Shown one piece after another: positions 1 through 5,744 of a stretch of DNA of 8,684 nucleotides. The stretch is from NAT127 sp041655035. GTDB taxonomy: Bacteria; Pseudomonadota; Gammaproteobacteria; Pseudomonadales; Porticoccaceae. Position 1 is the stretch's first letter. Every line of letters begins with the position of its first letter. The notes under the pieces are model-generated. The model ran no database searches. It was given only the letters and a program-made list of their open reading frames with translations, and was not told the origin of the DNA. Position numbers and translations under genes: made by a program. Location: NCBI GenBank assembly GCA_041655035.1, contig JBAZCN010000137.1, positions 1 through 8,684 on the forward strand. The letters are read 5' to 3'.

Positions 1-1
1 G

Positions 2-163
2 GAATCGTTTGATATCGCGCTGTTCGTGAAGAATGCCACCGACGATGTTCATGCCGTGGCCTGGTCCGGTTTCTACACGGTGGTGGGCACCGCCTTCGCG
101 GTGTACAACGAGCCGCGCATGTTCGGCGCCGAATTCCGCTACCGGTTCGGCGACAACAAGTAA
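2..163 (+). CDS. TonB-dependent receptor, C-terminal end only (5' part outside window)
   Basis: These are the last 53 codons of an outer-membrane TonB-dependent receptor; the start and plug domain lie before the window. The visible peptide has alternating beta-barrel strands: FDIALFVKNATDDVHAV, a turn, then a final strand ending FRYRFGDNK. It aligns without gaps to the C-terminus of the complete receptor at 479-2974, with about 34 of 52 positions identical by hand alignment, including NATDD, HAVA and EPRM. The two are therefore paralogues with probably related substrates. The protein ends a few residues after the last barrel phenylalanine instead of on an aromatic residue. An intrinsic terminator begins 36 bases after the stop. 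Family assignment is firm through the paralogue; the substrate is unknown. Confidence 0.88.
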   Translation, partial: ESFDIALFVKNATDDVHAVAWSGFYTVVGTAFAVYNEPRMFGAEFRYRFGDNK

Positions 164-199
164 CCCCACCCCGTGCCGGCATCGCGCCGGCGCACCATC

Positions 200-227
200 A
201 AACCGCCGGGCAACCGGCGGTTTTTTT
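200..227 (+). terminator. Rho-independent terminator after the first receptor
   Basis: A 9-bp stem (201-209 with 214-222, extendable by the A200-T223 pair) closes on a GCAA tetraloop of the stable GNRA class. It runs directly into seven T residues (221-227). It lies 36 bases after the stop of the upstream receptor gene, so that gene should be transcriptionally separate from the next one. Confidence 0.92.
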
Positions 228-301
228 GTTCGTGGCAAGATCTCCCGGCGGACATCCCCGCTCCCGCCGCGGGCCGGGAGGAAGAGGGGGGAGGGCGAAT
301 T

Positions 302-326
302 GTAAATTTACGTTTACGTAACGTTA
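302..326. promoter_or_regulatory. Overlapping palindromes upstream of a promoter, candidate operator
   Basis: Three perfect palindromes are packed into 25 bases: GTAAATTTAC at 302-311, TTACGTAA at 314-321 and TAACGTTA at 319-326. A tandem TTTACG hexamer (307-318) runs through them. The cluster ends four bases before the -35 box of the putative promoter at 331-357, where an activator or repressor could bind. It is an AT-rich patch between GC-rich flanks. I do not recognise the regulator; the site is inferred from symmetry and position. Confidence 0.4.
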
Positions 327-330
327 TTGC

Positions 331-357
331 TTGACAGACAGAGGTGCCCTCTATAAT
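331..357 (+). promoter_or_regulatory. Sigma70-like promoter for the second receptor
   Basis: A perfect TTGACA (331-336) is followed by a perfect TATAAT (352-357). The spacer is 15 bases, shorter than the optimal 17, which could make basal activity weak or regulator-dependent. Transcription would start near 364 and give an untranslated leader of about 115 bases before the ATG at 479. It lies downstream of the terminator at 200-227 and is the only good promoter match in the 315-base gap. The rest of that gap (228-301) is GC-rich, with a short CTCCCG/CGGGAG inverted repeat (261-280) and no gene. Confidence 0.6.
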
Positions 358-478
358 TTTGACGAATAAGTCAATTAATAGCACCACCATCAACACCCTG
401 GTCGCACCCCTTTCGTTGCAGACAACACTGGAGTTCCATCGATTCAGGGATCGGAGATAACAACAAAGAGGGTTACCC

Positions 479-2974
479 ATGTCACTTGATCATCGCCTGT
501 TGCGCCGCCAGGTTGCCGGGCTCGGCATCACCGCGCTCGCCACCATCGCCGCCACGCCGCTGTGGGCACAGACCGCCGCCACCAGCCTCGAGGAAATCGT
601 CGTCACCGCCCGCAAGCGGGAGGAAAGCCTCCAGGAGGTCCCTGTCTCGGTCAGCGCCCTCGGCGCCGACGACCTGCGGGTGAAGGGGGTCACCAAGCCC
701 GACGATCTGAAATTCCACACCCCGGGCCTCGAAATCCGCAACCAGAGCATCCAGCGCAACAGCATCAGTTACTTCATCCGCGGCCAGGGCCAGACCTTCG
801 GCTCGAGCCCCAGTGTCGTCACCTATTTTGCCGATGCCCCGCTGGGCAATGGCGCCAGAATCAGCATCGGCAACAATACCCAGATGTTCGACCTGGCCTC
901 GGTGCAGGTGCTGAAAGGCCCGCAGGGCACCCTGTTCGGCCGCAGCTCCACTGGCGGCGCCGTGCTGTTCGCACCCCAGCGCCCCTCGGGGGAGTTCGGA
1001 GGCTTCATCGAACAGACCCTGGGCGAGTACAACTGGCGGGAGACCACCGGCGCCGTCGACATCCCCATTGTCGAAGGCGTCCTCAACGCCCGTCTGGCCG
1101 CCAATATCGTGCGCCGCGACGGCTTCACCAAGGCCATCAACACCGGACAGAAGTTGGATGACCGCAGCCGGGATTCCTACCGCCTCGGTATCGAGTTCAC
1201 CCCCACCGAGTGGCTGACCAGCTATGGTATGTATGCCCACAACGAGGTGGACGAGAACAACAGCGGCTCCGTCCTGCTCAACGTCAACGAGAACTTCCCG
1301 CTCTACAACACCACTCCCGGGGCCGGCCCGGGCTGGTTCGCGGTACAACAGCTGTGCGGTGCGCTCCCCGGTGACCCGCAGGCCTGCGCCTCCCAGCGGC
1401 TGGGGATTCTCAATTCCCTGAGGGACCAGCTGATCGCCGAGGAGCACAGGGTCAAGACCGGCGGCGACAGTGCCAAGCGGCGCAATATGGCCGGCGGCGA
1501 GCTGATCTTCAAGGGCAAGACCGAACAGTTGCTCAACATCACCACCGTCGATCTCGGCGAGTTGGGCTTCCTGGGCGACGTCAGCATCAAGAACGTATTC
1601 AGCACTGTCCGCAACCTCGGAGTGCGCACCACCTACGACGGCGGCAACCCACTGCCCAACGGCCTGGTCTACAACAACTGGGATTACCAGAACTTCCAGG
1701 CTGTGCCCTCCTCCGCCGCCAGCGGCAAAAACGACTGGCTGGATGACTACAGCGAGGAGTTCCAGGTCATGGGGGACATCGGCGGCAAGCATTCCTGGAT
1801 CGTCGGCTATTACATCGAGAAGCAGAAATTCGACCTGAACTACCCCCCCTTGTTCGCCACCTTCGGCAACGCCCTGAGCCCCACCTTTTCCCCCACCATC
1901 GTGGGCGGCTTCTCGGCCAATCAGAAAGACGAGCAAAAAGGTTATTTCGCCCAGACCACCTTCGACCTGTCCGACTGGCTGGTGGACGGCCTGAAACTGA
2001 CCACCGGCTACCGCTGGACCGAATCCACCGGCACCCGCGGCCAGATTCCCATCGATCAGATGGAGCTGATGGTCAACGGCAACCTGGTGCCTGGCCCGGT
2101 GTTCGACAACCGTCCCGGCGTGGATGACTCGGCCCCCAGTTGGACTGTCAGCCTCGACTACCAGATGAACGACGATACCCTGGTGTACCTGGCGCACCGC
2201 CGCGGCTTCAAGCCTGGCGGCACCAATACCGCCAGCAACCCGCAAAACCCGCCCAAGGGATTCGTACTCAACTACGACCCCGAAACCGTGGACGACATCG
2301 AGCTGGGCATCAAGGCCGACTGGGCCATCGGCGACATGCCGGTGCGCACCAATGCCGCCATTTACAAGATGTGGTACGAGGATGTGCAGCGCAATGAAAA
2401 TATCGGCGACCTCGGCGCTCCCACCACCCAGGTCAACAATATCGCCAAGGCCGAGATCCAGGGCCTGGAGCTGAGCACCCAACTGCTGGTAACCGACCGC
2501 CTGGAGTTGTCGCTCACCTATTCCTATATCGATGCCGAGTACAAGGAATGGCCCGGGTACGTCACCAACGTCATTACTGGCGAACTGCTGCCCTATATCG
2601 ACAGCCCTTACACCGGGACTCCAGAGAATCAGGGCACAATCGCAGTGCGCTACACCTTGCCGACCCCTTCCGAGTGGGGCGACATCACACTGATGGCGGA
2701 TTACTACCGCCAGTCCTCGGTATGGCTGAATGATACCGCCCTGGAAGACGGCTTCGGCAAGGAAGGCGGCTACGGCAACCTGAACCTCCGGGCCGACTGG
2801 TCCAATGTGTTCAACACGCCCTTTGACGTGGCACTGTTCGTGCGCAACGCCACCGATGATATCCATGCCGTCGCCCTGAACTCTTACTACGCCTTCGTGG
2901 GTACCGCATCCGCGGTCTACAGCGAACCGCGGATGTGGGGCGCCCAGGTGCGCTATCGCTTCGGCGCCCAGTAA
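479..2974 (+). CDS. TonB-dependent outer-membrane receptor (831 aa)
   Basis: This is a complete TonB-dependent receptor, which imports a scarce ligand across the outer membrane using TonB-ExbBD energy. A signal peptide covers residues 1-30: basic LDHRLLRR, a hydrophobic core, and cleavage after LWA. The TonB box LEEIVVTA is at 37-44. The plug follows, with IRGQGQ (100-105) and the signature LKGPQGTLFGRSSTGGA (145-161). The remainder is a 22-strand-type barrel ending VRYRFGAQ. The ATG has AAGAGGG (466-472) six bases upstream. There is no STN domain, so this receptor should not signal to a FecR-type partner. It is paralogous to the truncated receptor at 2-163. No substrate-specific enzyme, lipoprotein or transporter adjoins it, so the ligand (siderophore, vitamin, glycan or other) cannot be assigned. 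Confidence 0.95.
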   Translation: MSLDHRLLRRQVAGLGITALATIAATPLWAQTAATSLEEIVVTARKREESLQEVPVSVSALGADDLRVKGVTKPDDLKFHTPGLEIRNQSIQRNSISYFIRGQGQTFGSSPSVVTYFADAPLGNGARISIGNNTQMFDLASVQVLKGPQGTLFGRSSTGGAVLFAPQRPSGEFGGFIEQTLGEYNWRETTGAVDIPIVEGVLNARLAANIVRRDGFTKAINTGQKLDDRSRDSYRLGIEFTPTEWLTSYGMYAHNEVDENNSGSVLLNVNENFPLYNTTPGAGPGWFAVQQLCGALPGDPQACASQRLGILNSLRDQLIAEEHRVKTGGDSAKRRNMAGGELIFKGKTEQLLNITTVDLGELGFLGDVSIKNVFSTVRNLGVRTTYDGGNPLPNGLVYNNWDYQNFQAVPSSAASGKNDWLDDYSEEFQVMGDIGGKHSWIVGYYIEKQKFDLNYPPLFATFGNALSPTFSPTIVGGFSANQKDEQKGYFAQTTFDLSDWLVDGLKLTTGYRWTESTGTRGQIPIDQMELMVNGNLVPGPVFDNRPGVDDSAPSWTVSLDYQMNDDTLVYLAHRRGFKPGGTNTASNPQNPPKGFVLNYDPETVDDIELGIKADWAIGDMPVRTNAAIYKMWYEDVQRNENIGDLGAPTTQVNNIAKAEIQGLELSTQLLVTDRLELSLTYSYIDAEYKEWPGYVTNVITGELLPYIDSPYTGTPENQGTIAVRYTLPTPSEWGDITLMADYYRQSSVWLNDTALEDGFGKEGGYGNLNLRADWSNVFNTPFDVALFVRNATDDIHAVALNSYYAFVGTASAVYSEPRMWGAQVRYRFGAQ

Positions 2975-3008
2975 AAGCCCAGCCCCGGTCTTTCACCATA
3001 GCCTCGAG

Positions 3009-3033
3009 CCGCCGGGAAACCGGCGGTTTTTTT
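3009..3033 (+). terminator. Rho-independent terminator after the second receptor
   Basis: A 7-bp stem (3009-3015 with 3020-3026) closes on a GAAA tetraloop and is followed by seven T residues (3027-3033). Stem and T-tract match the terminator at 200-227; only the GNRA loop differs (GAAA against GCAA). It lies 34 bases after the receptor stop, almost the same spacing as the first copy. Confidence 0.92.
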
Positions 3034-3172
3034 GGCCGCCAAACAACCCCTCTCGGGTGACTGCAACTCCACCCCGCTCTGCAGAAAATGGCAGCGCCCC
3101 CGTCGCCCCGGCAGACAAAGGCCCGCTCCGCTGGCACACTGGGCATCCACTCTGGCGTTCCATTTCCTTGGC

Positions 3173-3188
3173 GAGGAGAGCAGTCTTG
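3173..3188 (+). promoter_or_regulatory. Ribosome binding site that sets a TTG start
   Basis: GAGGAG at 3173-3178 sits seven bases before TTG at 3186-3188, in the frame of the DCC-family protein. The only longer reading begins at GTG 3057. It has no comparable ribosome site and would add 43 residues of low-complexity, Pro/Arg/Ala-rich sequence not typical of the family. The TTG is therefore preferred. Confidence 0.75.
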
Positions 3189-3605
3189 CGTCAGCACCAG
3201 CCACCGCTGGACGACACCGGCAACTGGCTGGCCTACGACGGCCAGTGTCCATTCTGCTCCGGCTACATCCGGCGGGTGCGGCTCCAGCAGGCCGTCGGCC
3301 CCGTGGCCCTCGTCGACATGCGCAAACCCTCACCGGCGCGTAGCGAGCTTGTCAAACAGGGTTGTGATCTCGATCGCGGCATGGTCCTCAAGCTCGACGG
3401 CCGCTACTACCAGGGTGATGACTGCCTGAATCGCCTCGCCCTGCTCAGCACCCGCTCTGGACTGTTCAACCGCATCAATGCCGCACTGTTTCGCCATGCG
3501 GCCCTGTCGAGGCTGATCTACCCGGGGCTGCGGGGGGGCCGGCGCATTGCCCTCGCCGTGCTGGGGCGGGGAAAAATCAACGATTCAACACCAGGAACAG
3601 ACTGA
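3186..3605 (+). CDS. DCC-family (DUF393) predicted thiol-disulfide oxidoreductase
   Basis: From the TTG start this is a 139-aa protein, the usual size for the DCC family (DUF393, YuxK-like). The signature is visible as YDGQCPFC (residues 17-24), with the CxxC pair at C21 and C24. Further family-like features are VDMRKP (43-48), DGRYYQGDDC (71-80) and a basic, hydrophobic C-terminal helix region (about 100-130). There is no signal peptide, so it is probably cytoplasmic. The name is based on the CxxC motif; the physiological partner is not known for most members. It stands alone, with a terminator upstream and a beta-lactamase relic starting directly after its TGA. An upstream GTG at 3057 would give 182 aa but lacks a good ribosome site. 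Confidence 0.88.
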   Translation: MRQHQPPLDDTGNWLAYDGQCPFCSGYIRRVRLQQAVGPVALVDMRKPSPARSELVKQGCDLDRGMVLKLDGRYYQGDDCLNRLALLSTRSGLFNRINAALFRHAALSRLIYPGLRGGRRIALAVLGRGKINDSTPGTD

Positions 3606-3883
3606 ATGCTGCGGATGGCGGAGTATCTCGCGCGCTTCGACTACGGCAACCGAGCGCTGGGCGGCGGCATCGATACCTTACTGGCTGAGCGGCAAGACCG
3701 GCTGGGCAGGCTTCGGTGACGACGGCGCCACTGGCACCGGCTGGTTGGTGGGTTTGGTGACGAGGGCCGGCGCGGTGTATTACTTCGCCACCATTATCGC
3801 TATCGAGTCCAGCGAGGATGCCGGCCGACGATTGCCGGTCACCCCGGCGGCCTTGACCGAACTGGGCATTCGCGGGCGAATAA
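3606..3883 (+). pseudogene. Relic of a class D (OXA-type) beta-lactamase
   Basis: The first reading frame (from 3606) gives RMAEYLARFDYGNRALGGG then IDT, with the class D YGN box at 3642-3650 and its typical GGGID continuation. A frame shift follows. Removing the single A at 3680 restores TFWLSG, the conserved FWL segment, joined in frame to KTGW (KTG box at 3694-3702). The same frame continues through TGWLVGLVTRAGAVYYFAT, the typical GWxVG strand and VYYFA strand, to TPAALTELGI. The relic is broken. The SxxK and SxV catalytic boxes and the whole N-terminal half are absent. About 50 residues normally found between FWL and KTG are missing. A TAA at 3881-3883, one frame off, may be the original stop (GE-stop). 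Functional enzymes of this class hydrolyse beta-lactams in the periplasm; this remnant cannot. Confidence 0.85.
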
Positions 3884-3988
3884 GGGCAGCGGTTCAACCG
3901 CGCCTACCGGGGGCGATCCGCTTGCGTTCGGGAACAAGCGCCACTGGGGGAAAAGCCCCGTTGATTCGTCTACTCAGGTGGACCCCTG

Positions 3989-4015
3989 CCTGCCGGGCAG
4001 GGAGGGCCCGGCAGG
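3989..4015. repeat. GC-rich perfect hairpin
   Basis: CCTGCCGGGC (3989-3998) is perfectly complementary to 4006-4015 across a 7-base loop. An alternative 8-bp pairing (3983-3990 with 4010-4017) is also possible. No T-tract follows, so it is not a standard intrinsic terminator. It lies between the beta-lactamase relic and the sigma factor operon and may belong to a structured leader or be a degraded terminator. Confidence 0.55.
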
Positions 4016-4025
4016 GGCCCTGGAG

Positions 4026-4044
4026 CTCATCGTCAGTCGATGAG
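4026..4044. repeat. Short hairpin covering the upstream ATG of the sigma gene
   Basis: CTCATCG (4026-4032) pairs perfectly with CGATGAG (4038-4044) around a 5-base loop. The right arm contains the ATG at 4040, the longest possible start of the sigma factor. In RNA this stem would hide that codon, which favours ATG 4070 as the real start. Confidence 0.5.
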
Positions 4045-4069
4045 TGCACTTTGGCGTGATCGAGACAAT

Positions 4070-4642
4070 ATGAATATAAAAGTCGACATAAACAATGCTT
4101 TTGTTGCATTCAGAGGCTTTTTGATCCGGGCTGTCTCACAAATTGTGCCACCGAAGGATGTGGAGGATATCGTGCAGGAAGCCTATGTAAGGGTATGCCA
4201 GGCCGAGAAAAAGCAGGACATCAAGTACCCCAGGGCCTTCCTGCTGAAGACGGCTAGAAATCTGGCCCTGGATTATGTAAAAAGCGCCGAGGTGCGATTG
4301 AGCGACACCCTGGATGACGATGAGTGGGAGGAATTCTCCGCTGCCGAAAGCAACTACGACACCACCTATACCCAGGTGGTGGCTCAGGAAGAATTTGCCA
4401 TGTTCTGCGAGGCGGTCCGCTACCTGCCCGACCAGTGCCGGCGTGCGTTCGTGCTCAAAAAGGTCTATGGTTACACCCAGCGGGAAATTTCCAGATTCAT
4501 GGGCATCAGTGAAAGCACTGTGGAAAAACACATAGCCCACGGCATGAAACACTGCAGCTATTATCTTTCCCATACGTCCGCTCAGGACAATCCACAAAGT
4601 CCCGAACGGATGACGAGGCGGGATCGGGATATAGAGCCATGA
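4070..4642 (+). CDS. FecI-like ECF RNA polymerase sigma factor
   Basis: A group IV (extracytoplasmic function) sigma factor of the iron-starvation/FecI type, 190 aa from this start. Region 2 is recognisable as DVEDIVQEAYVRV then YPRAFLLKTARNLALDYVK (about residues 30-71). After an acidic linker, region 4 reads LPDQCRRAFVLKKVYGYTQ then REISRFMGISESTVEKHIAHG (about 119-158), the helix-turn-helix that reads the -35 element. The family directs polymerase to the promoter of its cognate receptor gene. I chose ATG 4070 because it lies in open AT-rich sequence and leaves a normal N-terminus. ATG 4040 (200 aa) lies inside a hairpin with no well-spaced ribosome site, but the site for 4070 is also weak. 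The stop overlaps the next gene's ATG by four bases, implying translational coupling. Confidence 0.92.
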   Translation: MNIKVDINNAFVAFRGFLIRAVSQIVPPKDVEDIVQEAYVRVCQAEKKQDIKYPRAFLLKTARNLALDYVKSAEVRLSDTLDDDEWEEFSAAESNYDTTYTQVVAQEEFAMFCEAVRYLPDQCRRAFVLKKVYGYTQREISRFMGISESTVEKHIAHGMKHCSYYLSHTSAQDNPQSPERMTRRDRDIEP

Positions 4643-5706
4643 GCAGAATCTATGAGTTTCCTGACCAGGACAGAGTAAACGACGAAGCCAGTCGCTGGTT
4701 GGCCAGACTGGAAAGGGGCCTGTCCCCGGCCGAGAATACAGCTTTTCAACAGTGGATGATGGAAAGCAGGCAGCATCGCCAGACACTGTTCGCCATGGCC
4801 GAACTGTGGGACAAAATGGATTCTCTGTCCAGGCTGTCCGATCTGTTTCCCCCCGTAACGCGGAAACCGCCGACGCTTCTCGGTTATGCCGCCAGCATAA
4901 CGCTGATATTCACAGGCGTCCTGCTCGGTTGGTTTCTACTCCAACCTGAGGGCGGTAAGACTTTGCAGGGCTCGCTGGCCGGAAACGGTATTTATGAAAC
5001 CTCGGTAGGCGGGCATTCGCTGGTCAATCTGCCAGACAACAGCAAAGCCCTGCTGAACACCGACAGCCTGATCCAGGCTCACTACAATGACCAGCAACGC
5101 TACATCGTACTCGAACGGGGCGAGGTACACTTTACCGTCACCAAGGATAAAAGCCGGCCCTTCATCGTTCATGCCGGGGATAAGGTCATCCAGGCCGTCG
5201 GCACCGCCTTCAATGTGAAAATGAGTGACGACAAGGTGGTTGCGCTCGTTGTCACCGACGGCCAGGTTGCCGTGGCAGACAAAATACCCCCGACTGTCAG
5301 TTTAGGCCCGGAACCGCCGCCGATCCTCCTGTCACAGGATTCGCCGACTGTCTCCCAGGGCGAAGCGGCCATGTTCGACGCCAGCGAAATCCACATCCAA
5401 AAAATCGCCCCCGAGCAGATCGCCGTCAACCTATCCTGGCAACAAGGAAATATCATCTTCCAGGGCGAAACACTGGAAGACGCGATCCGGGAGATCAGCC
5501 GTTATACAAACATCAAGTTTGAAATAGTGGACACCGAGGTCAAAAAAGTCCGGGTTGCCGGCTTGTTCAAACCTGGCGACATAAATGGACTACTGGTGAC
5601 ATTGTATGAGAATTTCAACATATCATCCCAAAAGATCGGAGAAGAGCGTATCTTGCTGGGCGTGAACAATATTAATGGCGAATCTTCGCCTGCCCCAAGA
5701 AGCTAA
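4639..5706 (+). CDS. FecR-like transmembrane sigma regulator (anti-sigma)
   Basis: A 355-aa inner-membrane regulator of the upstream ECF sigma factor. The cytoplasmic N-terminal domain (DUF4880-like, about 14-60: EASRWLARLERGLSPAE, FQQWM, LWDKMD) is the part that binds sigma in this family. One membrane segment follows at about 81-101. The periplasmic part has the FecR domain (about 115-215, including LNTDSLI, LERGEVHFTV, VGTAFNVK, VTDGQVAV). A Pro-rich linker (216-240) follows, then a C-terminal STN/secretin-like domain (266-345, SWQQGNIIFQGETLEDAI) that would contact the receptor's STN domain. It starts by ATGA overlap with the sigma gene and ends 38 bases before the receptor ATG. In Fec systems the homologue both restrains and is needed to activate sigma; which applies here cannot be told. 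Confidence 0.92.
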   Translation: MSRIYEFPDQDRVNDEASRWLARLERGLSPAENTAFQQWMMESRQHRQTLFAMAELWDKMDSLSRLSDLFPPVTRKPPTLLGYAASITLIFTGVLLGWFLLQPEGGKTLQGSLAGNGIYETSVGGHSLVNLPDNSKALLNTDSLIQAHYNDQQRYIVLERGEVHFTVTKDKSRPFIVHAGDKVIQAVGTAFNVKMSDDKVVALVVTDGQVAVADKIPPTVSLGPEPPPILLSQDSPTVSQGEAAMFDASEIHIQKIAPEQIAVNLSWQQGNIIFQGETLEDAIREISRYTNIKFEIVDTEVKKVRVAGLFKPGDINGLLVTLYENFNISSQKIGEERILLGVNNINGESSPAPRS

Positions 5707-5744
5707 GCGCATATAATAAAACCACACGATGAAAAATCAAACAA

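Noticed and set aside
33..305. 90-codon + strand frame across the first terminator
   Set aside because: It overlaps the receptor C-terminus and reads through the terminator hairpin into low-complexity Arg/Pro sequence.
482..2866. Long open frame of 794 codons on the - strand, antisense to the second receptor
   Set aside because: It mirrors the GC-rich codons of the receptor gene. Its translation has no recognisable domain and is a Gly/Val/Ala-rich shadow; the + strand has a signal peptide, TonB box and plug motifs.
3989..4020. Possible intrinsic terminator for the DCC/beta-lactamase region
   Set aside because: The stem is strong but is followed by GGCCCTGG, not a T-tract, so it is listed as a hairpin only.
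3547..4059. 170-codon frame that begins inside the DCC gene
   Set aside because: It is not an intact gene. Its middle part is the KTG half of the class D beta-lactamase relic; its start is out-of-frame DCC sequence and its end runs through hairpins.
5712..5717. TATAAT between the FecR and receptor genes
   Set aside because: It is a perfect -10 match in a short AT-rich gap, but no acceptable -35 is present at 16-18 bases and there is no extended -10. It may be chance.
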